Origin: Amorphophallus konjac
Lineage: Eukaryota; Streptophyta; Magnoliopsida; Alismatales; Araceae
NCBI GenBank assembly: GCA_022559845.1
Contig: CM040128.1
Location: 221,821,643 to 221,885,642 of the forward strand
Length of the DNA: 64,000 nucleotides
Direction of reading: 5' to 3'
The translations under genes and the position numbers were made by a program. The notes below the pieces were generated by a model. That model was not told the origin of the DNA and searched no databases. It worked only from the letters and a program-made list of their open reading frames with translations. Of this stretch, positions 43,612 to 54,627 are shown piece after piece. Position 1 is the first letter of the stretch. Each line of letters starts with the position of its first letter.

Positions 43612-46038
43612 ATGGCTAGTTCTTATTATTCAGTTCCATACCACCGACCCAACCTTAGTAGGGTGCATCAGGTAGAGGGAGCCCCGAGTAGTCCTGTCCA
43701 AGGCAACAGGTTCGTGTCCGAGTATATTAAGGATTTTGATGAGCACCTAATGCGATATGGGACTCAGGTGGATGAAATCAGGACTGTAGCTCATTTCCGT
43801 CGGGGTCTGCGCGAGCACCTCCGGATTGAGTTATCCCGCCGCCATGTGCAGACCCTGGGGGAAGCTTACCAGGTTGCTCGTGAACAGGAGCAGTTTGAGC
43901 TCGAGTTTGCTCCGGTCCAGCACCCCACACCCACATACTCTCGTGGGTCGTATTCTCGAGCTACCCCTAGACCATACCCTCGGGGACCCGTGGCCCGTCC
44001 ACAGGAGTCAGCTCGTCAGGACTCCTTTACCTCTAGACCTCACTATTCCCATCCGAGGGACTATCACCCTCGATCCACGGCTACAGCCTCTGCCCCTCAG
44101 CTTCAGCAACCTACTGTCTCTACCCACCCTCCGAGGGCTTGTCCACTACCCGCCACCACCTTGGCCGCTCCCCGAGACCTGAGGTCCGATATGCCATCCG
44201 TGAAGGCTGACTTCCAAGCTTCCTTTGATCGATACCTGACCCGCGTAACCCCTTATAGTAAGCTCATATCCGTCGGTTATGAGGCTGATCCGGGTCTTGA
44301 GGCGGAGTATTTGGATGAGTCGATAGAGGACCAAGATCCCATCCAGTATATAGAGGACCCCGTTCCCTCACTGGGGGTAGATGCTTCATCCTTCGACCCA
44401 CATCTCGAGCCATTACTACCTCTCAAGGGTGAGCTTGTCATTGGGGAGTTTTTAGCTAGCTGGTTAAGGGAGGGTCCACATCTAGATGTCTCGATCACCT
44501 ACTACCCCTCCATGGAGCCAACTCTCCCAGTCATACCCCTTAACTCCTTTCACACCACTTTTCGGTCCTTCAGCTTTATAGAGAATGTGAGGGAGTTTCT
44601 TAAGAGTTTGGATTGTCAGTGGGAGTTGACATACATGTTGGCCTTAGGGTCTGACCAACCCTATAGTCATAGCTTCATACTCCCAGCTTTGGGGTCTATT
44701 ACCTCGGTGTACACCATAGGGCCTATCACTTCCGAGGTCCTTCTATTCTTTCCCATACTCGATGAGGTTGCCTTTCTCCCATCTTATGGCATTACTACTC
44801 CGAGGGAGGAACCTTGTCTTCCTGGCCCTTATGATTCCCTTGCCCCATCTTTCATAGTGCCTAAAGGTGACCATTTGCACCTTGGCGGATATCCGACATG
44901 GGCAAGTATAGTGAAGGGGCATGTTAGGACAAGTCTCCATTTCTTTGACCCTTTTGATCCTTTTCCTATTGAACCTCCCGATCCATATTTCCTCACCCCT
45001 TGTGACGAGGAGGTCCATTATCACTCCCCTTCCATGCATGGATCCACAACCCAGAGTTTGGTTAGGAGGGAGTCACAGGTGATCCATTATCACTCTCCTT
45101 TCACTCCTTTATCTCTCTTTCATGAATCATCTCCTCCACAATCATATAGGGGTTACATGGTGAGTGAGTCTGGTCATATTGGTCCCCCAAAGTCTGGCAC
45201 ACTTGGTAGGACACCCATGCATGATAGATACAACTTTGGTTGTCCAGGACCTCCCCGTGTTGTCCAATCATATAGGAGTCATAAGCATGCTAGGTCCATG
45301 TTTGGATGTCCAGGACCACCTCTGCATTCACATAGGTATGAGTCTACATATCTTATTCGGAGTCTGCATCATCACCACCTCGAGGCCAGCAACGCACGTT
45401 ATATGGAATTAGCTGATGCGCATCGACACACCCGTGAGTTCCGCGAGGGAGAGTATGTCATGATCAGGGTCAGACCTGAACGGTTCCCTTCGGGGGCCGT
45501 AAAGAAACTCCAGGACCGCGGTGCCGGACCCTTCCGAGTTCTGAGGCGGATTGGGTCTAACGCATATGAGATTGAGCTGCCAGATGATTATGGGATCAGT
45601 TCGACGTTCAACGTCTCTGATCTGGTGGCCTATCGGGATCCAGCAGTGATTCCCAGTGAGCTTCTTGGGCCTCCCCTTCCTGTTGTGAGCGATACACCTT
45701 CTGAGAGTCCACCTCCTCCAGCCCCATTACAGAGGCGTGAGCACATCGATTGTATACTGGATGAGCAGGTGACCACCACCAGGAGCGGGGCCTACCAGCG
45801 CTTCCTAGTGCGTTGGAGAGGGCGCCCTGAGACAGACGACACCTGGATCACGCGGGGAGAGCTGGAGCGGATTGACCCGGACTTGCTGGAGCGTTACCTG
45901 AGCGACTGTGACCCTTACTCGACGGGGTCGAGTTCTTCCCACCCGGGGAGAATTGGTGAGGACACGCGCCACAGTTTACGACGGAGTACACGGATCTCGC
46001 CGGCATCCCTTTGGCTCGGCGACCAGTTGGCAGATTAG
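43612..46038 (+). CDS. Gag / integrase C-terminus / chromodomain fusion protein of element B
   Basis: 808 residues from ATG 43612 (MASSYYSVPY) to TAG. Residues about 30-105 are the second half of the gypsy gag capsid domain (FVSEYIKDFDEHLMRYG, FRRGLREHLRIELSRRH, EAYQVAREQEQFELEF). A Tyr/Pro/Arg/Ser-rich region follows. About 222-240 (GYEADPGLEAEYLDES) matches the gag-protease spacer of element A. About 250-590 is unrecognised, with repeated (V/I)HYHSP and FGCPGPP words. From about 594 it is the GPY/F integrase tail (REGEYVMIR, GAGPFRVLRRIGSNAYEIEL), and about 710-765 is the chromodomain (IDCILDEQ, FLVRWRGRP, DDTWITRGEL). The last 28 residues, ending SLWLGDQLAD, lie in the 3' LTR. No zinc knuckle is visible and protease, RT, RNase H and the DDE core are gone. 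The frame is intact, suggesting it was translated recently. The role is inferred: RNA packaging plus chromatin targeting. Confidence 0.88.
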   Translation: MASSYYSVPYHRPNLSRVHQVEGAPSSPVQGNRFVSEYIKDFDEHLMRYGTQVDEIRTVAHFRRGLREHLRIELSRRHVQTLGEAYQVAREQEQFELEFAPVQHPTPTYSRGSYSRATPRPYPRGPVARPQESARQDSFTSRPHYSHPRDYHPRSTATASAPQLQQPTVSTHPPRACPLPATTLAAPRDLRSDMPSVKADFQASFDRYLTRVTPYSKLISVGYEADPGLEAEYLDESIEDQDPIQYIEDPVPSLGVDASSFDPHLEPLLPLKGELVIGEFLASWLREGPHLDVSITYYPSMEPTLPVIPLNSFHTTFRSFSFIENVREFLKSLDCQWELTYMLALGSDQPYSHSFILPALGSITSVYTIGPITSEVLLFFPILDEVAFLPSYGITTPREEPCLPGPYDSLAPSFIVPKGDHLHLGGYPTWASIVKGHVRTSLHFFDPFDPFPIEPPDPYFLTPCDEEVHYHSPSMHGSTTQSLVRRESQVIHYHSPFTPLSLFHESSPPQSYRGYMVSESGHIGPPKSGTLGRTPMHDRYNFGCPGPPRVVQSYRSHKHARSMFGCPGPPLHSHRYESTYLIRSLHHHHLEASNARYMELADAHRHTREFREGEYVMIRVRPERFPSGAVKKLQDRGAGPFRVLRRIGSNAYEIELPDDYGISSTFNVSDLVAYRDPAVIPSELLGPPLPVVSDTPSESPPPPAPLQRREHIDCILDEQVTTTRSGAYQRFLVRWRGRPETDDTWITRGELERIDPDLLERYLSDCDPYSTGSSSSHPGRIGEDTRHSLRRSTRISPASLWLGDQLAD

Positions 46039-48495
46039 CGGAGCTATCATCACTTATTTTATGCTTTGGGCCATGTTGGGCCTTGGTTTAGTCCGTATGT
46101 GGACAATTTCTTTCAGTCATGGACCTTTTTTGAGGCCAATTAGGCTTTATTTGTGTTTTGTAGGCTTGCTAGAGGCTAGGGAGGTTATTGGGCCACTTTC
46201 TTGGTTCAAGTCTTGGCCCATTTGGCATGGCTGCCCAACCAGGGCTTGGCCCACCTAGGCACTTGCGCCCCCACCTCTTAGGGTTAGGGTTTGGGCGCCC
46301 CACTCCCTTCCCTCCTCTTGGAAGGTGGCAGCCGCCCCCCTCTCCTAGAATCTAGGAAGATGAGCGCCCCTCTTTCCCCCTTGCCTTGGTTCGCACCCCC
46401 CTTTCCCCCAAGCCATGTGCGGCTCTTTCCCCCCCCCCCCCCTTTGGCTAGGGTTTCAACCCTAGCATATATAAGCTCTTATGTATTTTCCATTGAGGAT
46501 AATGAAGAATTAGTTTTGAAAAGTCTTGTGTGCAGCCACCATCTTGAAAGGGGCGATCCCTTCTTCTTCCTCCTCCTTGAGGGTGCGACGCCCTCACCCC
46601 CTCTCCAGTCCTTGGGTGCGACGCCCAGGGGTAGGAGACCTTCTCCAGGGATTCCACGCCAGCGGTCTTCTTCCCCACGTCCACGGGCGATCCGGTCGAC
46701 GAGGTGACGGCGATCGTGGAGGCGTGCTGCTCGACCCCGGAGTACCTGTCCGACCTGCACACTAGGGGCCCGAAGTTGCGAACGGTATGCCCAGTTCCTG
46801 ACAGCAAACCCCAGGAGTGTCTTCTAGGTTTTTGTGCCTTTGCCTGTTAGCTTTCCAACCCCTCTGACCTCGCCCCAAAACTCGTTCGTCACAGAAAGTT
46901 GTCTTCACAGACACTTTCGTCGCGCTGACTGCCTCCCTGGCAGTCTCGCCTGTGACCTGAACCGACTTGGGTCCCCGTTTGCATGCCTCTCCTGCCCCCG
47001 AACATCACCAGTCCCTTCATAACATTTGTTCCCCTCCCAGTCACGAATCCAGCCCCTCTGGTCTCGCCTCAAATTTCCATCGGGGCTGAGAGTTCCCTTT
47101 GTACACACTTTCTGTGCGCAGTTCTCCGCTACAGTACCCGTGTGGGACCAGTCAGCAGGGACCTCCAAAGGGACCACCCTCTAGCCACCTCTGATTGCCC
47201 TGAAATTTGGTAGGCCACCCCCTCACACCATACCCCATCTCCAGTAATCGCCACAGACCCGGGATCCTCATACAACCCCTCGCCATTACTGCCCTTCCGG
47301 GAGTCACAGTTCTTACTGCCCTGAATTGCAGACTGTGACCCCAACCTCCTTCGCCACCCACGCCCGAAAGTCCCACGGTACCCCACCGGCCACCACAACC
47401 CACCATTAGCCTCCCCTGTCAGCCATCTACCAGAGAAGACCCTGCCACATTTGCTGTCCGGAGGGTCACGTACCGGCCGTTCTCGCGGCCTCTATCACTG
47501 TGAGCAGACAGGCCGGTCGACTGCACGCCAGGTGTTCGACGAATCGCCACAGCCACCAGCGGCCTCAGCAGCGGCTCTCCTTCCACGGGCGCCCCTGGGG
47601 TATCCCCATCAGCGCCCCCGCCGAGTTTTGCAGGTCCCGGACATGATTAAGGGGACCTATCGGTGTCGCCATCCAGCTGCTGGACAGAACCTGCGCAGGG
47701 TGGCCAGCTAGTCGCCCCCTTCCCAAGTGCACTCCCGACGCGTCTCCGGGCCCAGCGACGTACCTCTTCTTCCCGGAGGAGCGTCCCCTATTACAGCGAG
47801 GCGCCGGAAGACTCCTTCCTTGCAGCAGCCCGAGGCGGACCTGTGGACATCGAGCTGCCCCGACCCGGTACCCGTCACCCCACGCCGCACGCTACCGGAT
47901 TGAGCTTGTAGCCCGTTACCTCCCTGCGAGGAGTGGGCACCATTTGGTTATGTAATATTGTTTGTTTGATGTACCGGTGGGTGTGTGGCATGGCCGGGGT
48001 TCCTTCCCCACGCCTAGGCGTGGAGGTACGTGTCTCGCTCCTTCCTTTGTTGTTTGCTTGTCTCGTATGCGATTGAATGTGCCGCGCAAGTGAGTGTAGG
48101 GCCTAGCTAGACGGTATTTATCACTGCTGGTTGAGAGTTGAGAGTGCCCACCTCCCTTGGCCCTAGTCGAGCACCGAGCTCGGACTAGACTCCCATGTCG
48201 TCCCGCGGCCTCTCGCCCGTTGTGACCCCGTCGCGCCTCCCTCCTTGGGACGGCCGTGGTTCGGAGTTCTGTTGAGAGACGCCTCCACCCGGAGGGATTT
48301 CACGTTAGTCGGTCACACCGGCTTGCCTTGTCACGTGCGCGTGCTGGTCGCACTCTCTAGTGTCGTAGGTTAGCTAGCGAGTCAGTCGGTCCCGCATCAA
48401 GTTTGGTATCAGAGCATATTGTCCCGCATCAAGTTTGGTATCAGAGCATATTGTCCCGCATCAAGTTTGGTATCAGAGCATATTGTCCCGCATCA
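45954..48495 (+). repeat. 3' LTR of element B
   Basis: Same length as the 5' LTR and almost identical. It is preceded by a short purine tract (GGGGAGAA at 45945-45952) and ends at CATCA before the duplication CTTTC. Confidence 0.92.
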
Positions 48496-48690
48496 CTTTC
48501 CTTGGTCTAGTGACACTCCACCCTAGCCGAGCTATCCTTCCTTGGTCTAGTGGCACTCCGCCCTGACCGAGCTATCCCTCCTTGGTTTAGTGGCACTCCG
48601 CCCTGATCGAGCTACCTTTCCTTGGTCTAGTGGCACTCCGCCCTGATCGAGCTACCTTCCCTTGGTCTAGTGGCACTCCGCCCTGGCCGA
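48496..48690 (+). repeat. 40-41-bp tandem repeats in the Tat 3' UTR (right part)
   Basis: About five more units of the array at 40171-40819, directly after element B, with the same CTTGGTCTAGTGGCACTCCG words. Confidence 0.9.
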
Positions 48691-49559
48691 GCTCTCAAAA
48701 GAATACACCATATTGCCATTACGAACCTTACGTCCAAACTGGCATGGAACCCTTCCCCTACGTTAGCATTATCTTCGTGCTAACGAATAAATCCTTTCGG
48801 CTTAAAACTTCGTGTCCCAGCCGGCCCTCTCACAATGTTGCCATTACGGGCCTTACGCCGGAATCGGTGAAAGATCATTCCTTTGCATTAGCATTCAGCC
48901 CTTGCTAACGAATGAACCGCTCTGCTCGGCACAAGGCCTGGTGCTCCGGCCAACAGCCGTCTACTGTCAACCAAGGGTCGGACATCACACTTCGACCTAC
49001 CACCTTTTATATCCTCAAAAAAAAAGAAAAAAAATGGGGTTAAAAATAGAGATACCCCGCAAGACTGGCTCCTATATTAGGACAAGTGCAAAAATGGCTA
49101 TAACCCGGCTGTGGCGAAAACCCGAAAGGGCGCGTGGGTAAAAGCAAGAGGGGGCTGGCTTCGGCGAAAACCCGAAAGGGCGCTTAAGTCAGTAAAGTGG
49201 TAATTTAAAAATTCCTCTTTTGTTCTCCCCCCGATGAAACTCCAAAAAGGGACAATCATCAAAAGTTCCACCGGAGATCCTCTAACAAACCCATGTTCGA
49301 CCCTCGTCATCATCGGTGAGATCGGTCGATCTCTACCCCTAACTTGGACCTTCCGTCCTTGTTAATAATCCTACCTTTGCTTCGGCATGTGACCCATGCT
49401 GATGAACAAACCCATGTTCGACCCTCGTCATCATCGGTGAGATCGGTCGATCTCTACCCCTAACTTGGACCTCCCTGTGAACCGTGTCACACCGACATCA
49501 AAAAATATATTAAAAGAAATTAAAGCTAAATGAAAAGGAGCAAGAGGTTGCTAATGGAG
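48691..49559 (+). other. Rest of the Tat 3' UTR
   Basis: Non-coding. GGCGAAAACCCGAAAGGGCG occurs twice, near 49111 and 49163, a wording I associate with 3' ends of plant Tat elements. A 120-bp tandem duplication lies at 49284-49473. Short blocks CATATTGCCATTACGAACCT and CAATGTTGCCATTACGGGCC are near repeats. Confidence 0.55.
49284..49473. repeat. 120-bp-period duplication
   Basis: AACAAACCCATGTTCGACCC begins at 49285 and again at 49405, each followed by about 65 bases of the same sequence (CATCATCGGTGAGATCGGTC and on). Confidence 0.9.
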
Positions 49560-50530
49560 TGTGATCGCCAGAGGGGTTACCTCAAAAGGGAGGGAGAATG
49601 ATCGCGAACACCTGGTAAGAAAAGTGATGCGGGATGGATTGTGGTTTTTCTCCTCCTCTTTCTATCGGCCGGCCGATGAAGGGGGTTTCTCTTTCTTGAT
49701 TACCCTTAAACAAAACACAAATAACCAAAGTAGAGGGGGATTAGCCAAGAGTAGTATCAATCCACAATAAGAATAAGATAATGAAATATGAACATGAAGA
49801 ACACACCTTTTAGTCTTTTTAAAACCCCTAAGAGAATTAGGGAGAGGAGATATGATGCAGACTAATGCAAGGATCACTATATGATGAACAATGATGGGAT
49901 AAGTAGTAAACTAATGAAACAACTCCCTGCTGTTCCTGACAACAGTAAAGGGAGAGAACCCAAGAAGGTGGTTTTCGGCTGGTGCAACAGGAAGAAGGAA
50001 GAAGCAAGTCCTTTCCTCTGAACTCACGACAGTAGCAAACTATCTCTGCTTGCTAACCTGCTGCTAACCTGCTGCTCTCTGCTTGCTAACCGTTCTCTCT
50101 TCTTTTTTTTAACTGTTGTTGTTAACCTCGCGCGAGCAGAACCCAGGGTTATATTTATAGGGTGCAAACCATAGATTTAGTGGGATTAGAACGGGCAACA
50201 GTCATCTACGGCAAGGCCTCTACTTCCCTAATCCAACAAGGTGATTGAAATAGAGTAGGGATCTCTCCAGGAAAGGTTCATTCGAGCAGGACACGGAAGG
50301 GTAAAAGATGACTCTGCGAAGGGCGTCAATTGAAATTGATGACCTGCCTCAAGGCGTTAATTAAAATGACGACCGAAAAAAAGGCGTCAATTAACATGTT
50401 TAATTTTAGCAACAAAATCCTTTCCTTATTTAAAAATGATGAAATGACGCCTGTACCAATGGGCATTAATTGATAAACGACCCTCTAGGGGACGTCAATT
50501 CTTGATTTTCCAATTTGTTTAGAATTCGTA
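49560..50530. other. Unassigned: possible Tat 3' LTR start, then an LTR- or promoter-like block on minus
   Basis: TGTGATCG at 49560 equals the first eight bases of the Tat 5' LTR and follows a purine-rich AAAAGGAGCAAGAGG, but similarity ends there. On the minus strand CCCTATAAATATAACCC near 50146-50162 is a good TATA box, followed by a leader-like stretch with GCAGGTTAGCA repeats. No protein motif was seen. GCGTCAATT words begin near 50320. Confidence 0.35.
50318..50525. repeat. GGCGTCAATT / GACGACC palindromic motif cluster 1
   Basis: Four to five arms of the type (A/G)ACG(C/A)CC ... GG(C/T)GT(C/T)AATT, continuing beyond the solo LTR at 52889. Confidence 0.65.
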
Positions 50531-52883
50531 TGATGTGACACAATGATGCAGCAAGTGTCTAAGGTCCCTTGGACTTAATTCGCAAACACAATCACAAGAT
50601 TCGAGCAAACTTGGAAGACGTCGTCTCACCGTGCGCACCCGTTACCCGTGGTGACTCGATGATGTCGAGTTGAGGTGGTGGAGAAAGACCCTTGCTGGTA
50701 GAGGGCCAGCACAACTAAGGTTCACCCTCCCGAAGGTATGATGCCCACAATCAAGGGCGGCCGGGTTCCTTGGGGGCACTAGGTCACTCACTCACGATTA
50801 TCCACGATGACCACTGAAGATGGTGGCTCCGAGAACGGGCACTCTCTTACTAGTCAGCGGACTAGCTTGGCGGATATTAAATAGACAGATATTAGGGGAG
50901 AAAGGGCAGAAGCTCACCTGGTTGGTTTGAAGAAACCAACCCAGGTCGGAGACGATGGGCGAGCGGGGAAGTGTGGGTTCCCCGCACACTGCGCCGGTGA
51001 AGCTTGAACCCTGTTTAGATAATTACAATCACTACACCTCTCGCAGGAGGGTGGACTTGGGGTGGGGATGATTGATTTACACACAAACACTACCTCCACG
51101 CAGGGAGGGGCGGTAAGCCGGCCAGGCGGGGAGGGGAGGTTTGCTGAAAACACGAGAGGGGAAGCCGATGCCGGTTCTGCCTGCTCTCTGCGATGGATGA
51201 CTGACAGTCGGTGTTGAGGCCGTAGGTACCAATCTGGAATTTTTCTGATGACGAGACCAGCGGGGAGCTCTTCATATCTGGAACTAGAATGCCTCTGAAT
51301 TTTGTGGAATTCTTCTGATGCCGATGCCGGTCCGGGTGGAGGTCTGAACAGAGTGACTGAATCTGGGCGAGGCAGCTTTAGGTTTCTGACAGCAGGTTGC
51401 AGAGATGGTCCCGCTGGCTCCCGGACTCCGAATCATGAACCGCTGGAATTTTTGGAACCATGGACGAGTCCCCTTCACAGAAAAACTGACGGGGAAGCTG
51501 TGTGATGTCGGAGAGGACTGGGGAACTCTGAATAGTGGAGGCCGGTCGATGCAGATTGTGGGAAGCAGACCCGCGTAGCCAAGGGAGAAAAATGGTAACT
51601 TTGACCCACGGACGCCGAACGAAGTTCCGCTTCTTGATTCTGAAAGTAGACTGGACTAGGGAGAACTTTGTAGAAGATCTCGTGGCTGGATTCCTCTGTG
51701 GTTTGTCGTGGTGCAGCTTCTATTCTGGTTTAGATACTCTGCAGGGGCAGCTCTGCGCAGTCGGGGGAGATCGGCCCTCCCGGACAACCCCGGGCCGCGA
51801 ATGGGACGGGATCACCTCTCCTGCAAAGATGATGGGGCGACCTTTCCAGCAATGTATGGTATGCCTTCATATATTGCCGTATGACTCCGTGGTTGCTTCT
51901 GCAAGATGACCCTTTCTTCTATCACCTGCAGGCTGATCAATGTGAAGAGAATGGTGGTGGAACTAGGTTGATGTAAGTGGAGGGTTAGCAATGGTGATGG
52001 TGGAGGTGCTGATGGTTGATGGGGGAGGAATGTTTCAGAGATGGTGAGTGGGGTGGAGCAGGGGATTAGGAGGTCTAAGAGGGAGGTTGGGTGAAAGGGG
52101 CGCAGCTAGGAGGGTGTTGGTGGTGGGGGTCGGCCAAGGTAATGGGGAGGGGATGGGCTTGATGGGGTCACAGCTAGTGGGGGGGGGAATGTGATTCAAT
52201 TCCCCTTAGGGATGTAAATGGGTGTGTGGGGGAGTGGAAAGGATGTTTGGGGGAGAGGGAAGGGTGCCTTGGAGGTTGAAAGGGTGTATGGGGAATGGGA
52301 AGGGCTGCTTGGGAATATGGAGGTGTTAATGGGAGTTATGGTTCTTGGGGAGGTGAAAGGGTGGGGGAGTGAGGTGGCTGATGAGGTGGCAAGGGGGGGG
52401 GAAGGTGAAGGGGCAGGTTCGCCCAAGGGAGAGAGAGAGAGAGAAGAGGAGAGAGAAAGAGCTAGAGAGAGAGGGAAGACAATGCTAGTGACTCAAATTT
52501 TACTCAATGCTTCATTACCTTGAAATGGAGGGTTTGGGGCCCTATTTATAGGGAATCCCCAATTTACAAAAAGTCCCTGCAAAATAGACTAATGACACAT
52601 GACTAGGGAAGAAGGGGAGAGGGCAAGTGGGCCAAGCCCAAGTGTTTGGGCCCGAACCTACATGATGACCACAAGACATAGGGAAATAAACACATAACCT
52701 AGATACTGGACTTAAATAAAAGGCAAATTACATCAAAATGACTCAAGATAAAGACAATAAGTGCACAAAAGGTGATCCACCAGAGTACTACAGTGAACTG
52801 GATGCCATGGAGCTCAAGTCTAGACCTCGTCAAGGGGGAGGGAGGTCCCGAGCCAGAGGGAATCGTGGGTGATGCCCTCATCA
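50531..52883 (-). mobile_element. Second solo LTR of a Tekay-like chromovirus, TSD TCGTA
   Basis: 2353 bp. On minus it starts TGATGAGGGCATCACC and ends GTGTCACATCA, equal at the termini to the solo LTR at 17802 and similar along much of its length. TCGTA flanks both sides (50526-50530 and 52884-52888). Its first bases read DDEGITHDSLWLGTSLP, the polyprotein tail. A TATA box (TATAAATAGG on minus) lies at 52541-52550. It sits within the palindrome-rich region. Confidence 0.88.
52541..52550 (-). promoter_or_regulatory. TATA box of second solo LTR
   Basis: CCCTATAAATAGGGCCC on minus, the counterpart of 18141-18153 in the first solo LTR. Confidence 0.6.
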
Positions 52884-52899
52884 TCGTAATATTCCAAAA

Positions 52900-53160
52900 A
52901 CTGACGCCTCTGCCAACGATCGTCCTTTCATTGAGCGACGCCTAGGTCTAAGCCGTTATTAAAAAGACGCCCAACGTCAAGTCGTTAATTCCAAAAAAAG
53001 CTAAGAAAATCACAGAAAACACATAAAAATAGAAAAACTTCATATTAAATCAATATTGAGGTTCACTTTGGGGCGTCACATGGTGACATGAGATTTTACT
53101 CGACATAGCGTCAATTTTGGCGTGTTTACAGTTGCCCTGCCTTGGCGTCTGCTTTGCAAG
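52900..53160. repeat. Palindromic motif cluster 2
   Basis: GACGCC, GTCGTTAATT, GGCGTC and GCGTCAATTT words every 20-40 bases, the continuation of cluster 1 on the other side of the solo LTR. Confidence 0.6.
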
Positions 53161-54184
53161 GGAGTGAGACAGAATGAAGTGAAAGTGCAACAAGCGGAAT
53201 GAAGTGGAATGAACTGATAAGTAGATGCCAAGGTGTGATGTGACACGCCTCTGACACTAAGCGTTGGAAATCTTTCCAAGATTCTGAACGAAACAACTCT
53301 GGATGATTACAAGAAAAGCATCAATCAGCTGGAAAAAGGGAATTAAAAATGTGCACGAGGGCACGAAAGGGAAACGCCATTGGAGAGCGGTTACCAGCCA
53401 ATGTGGACGTGCTACAGCCAAGGTGGATTTGTAACAAAACAAAATGAGTTGAGATGAAGACTCAGCAAATGAACGCTTTTCAAGGAACCAGCCTGAGCGG
53501 CTTCAAGGAGAATAAAGTACTGGATTTGGAATGGAATATCTCATGTCAACTCAGTTAAGAGCGAGCAACCTTCATTATTGGCGTAATATGGAGATTTTCA
53601 TCATTAAGCTCAAAGTCCTACATGATGCATGCTGGGCTAAAAGAAAAAAGATTAAAACAAACTAAAAATAGAAAATAATCAATGATAATATTGTTAAGCC
53701 ATCTAGATTTGGTCAAGAATCCAAATCTCTAAGCTGACACTAAGCCGAAGCCCGTTTGTCCACGCATCAACTCAGAAAGTGGAACCGTCGTCCCAGACCT
53801 TTAATGACTCAACGGCCTATCCGTGCGATGAAGACTCACCTGGAATTATCATTATTTTTGATGAAGGGGAACTCAAATTCCAGGTTTATCAGAACCACAA
53901 GGTCCTTGATATGCTATAATAGCGTAGAATATTATATAGATAACAATGCTTTACAGGAGAAACACAAAAAAAACGGAATGACGTTACCCCAATGAGTCAA
54001 CCACGCATCTCCAGACCTGCACTCTTCTGTACTTAAAAATTCAGCAGTCCACATAAAAAAATGATCAACTCATAAATGAACTCTCAACTATCACATGATC
54101 ATAAGTGCATAATATGAAGGTTGATAATAAAAGATATCACTTAAGCTCATAAAAATGTTTATAAAGCAATCCAACATGTGAGAT
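53161..54184. other. Non-coding, nothing recognised
   Basis: AT-rich sequence with short open frames only (such as 53756-53995) and no domain wording. Confidence 0.4.
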
Positions 54185-54390
54185 CAGATATTGACGACCA
54201 TAGGAAGCGGCGTCCAAATGATAAAAGACGACAAGCATAAAGGCGTTAATTGCATTAAAGGTTCGATTAGGAGTTGGAAAGAAAATGACGCCCCTCAGGA
54301 AGGCGTTAAATAAAAGACGACCTGGAACAAGTCATTAATTTAATAAATGACACCCTGAACCCTGTCGTTAATTAACTGAAATTCTGAGAC
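54185..54390. repeat. Palindromic motif cluster 3
   Basis: Includes GACGCCCCTCAGGAAGGCGT, GACGACCTGGAACAAGTCAT and GACACCCTGAACCCTGTCGT, each followed by TAA(A/T)T. Located just upstream of the first PMD gene remnant. Confidence 0.75.
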
Positions 54391-54627
54391 AATACTCTTC
54401 CATCTCTGAAATAGAAAGCTTGAACCTAGTCTTATTCGTATTCAACTCTTCAGCTTCGAACATCCATCAGAAACTTCAAACTCCTATAAAGGAGGGGATT
54501 TCCTTCAGTAAACCATCGAATCCTCCGTTCTGCTTTCTTCTTTTCGTTCGTACACAGGTGCTGCAGGCTGCTGCTATTTTTCGTGAAGCTCAGTACCGCA
54601 ACATATGCTTGCAATATGCAGAGAGCC

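Larger units (their letters stand above)
40820..48495 (+). mobile_element. Element B: young non-autonomous chromovirus with gag-chromodomain ORF
   Basis: LTRs 40820-43361 and 45954-48495 are both 2542 bp and, by eye, differ by two single-base indels (T-run near 40990; G-run near 42130) and essentially nothing else. CTTTC flanks both sides (40815-40819 and 48496-48500). The inside holds a primer binding site and one ORF, with no protease, RT, RNase H or integrase core. It shares LTR termini with element A and so belongs to the same Tekay-like family. It must use enzymes from a complete relative. Confidence 0.92.
27144..49567 (+). mobile_element. Tat-lineage Ty3/gypsy retrotransposon (3' LTR mostly missing)
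   Basis: A long 5' LTR, primer binding site, an extra ORF before gag, gag, protease, RT, two RNase H domains, integrase, a tandem-repeat 3' UTR and what may be the first bases of a 3' LTR (49560). A second, archaeal-type RNase H and a repeat-bearing 3' UTR are marks of the Tat (Ogre/Retand) lineage. It lies in gag of element A and is itself interrupted by element B (40820-48495). Confidence 0.82.

Noticed and set aside
49560..49567. Calling a full Tat 3' LTR from 49560 onward
   Set aside because: Only eight bases match the 5' LTR start; the following sequence does not align by eye.
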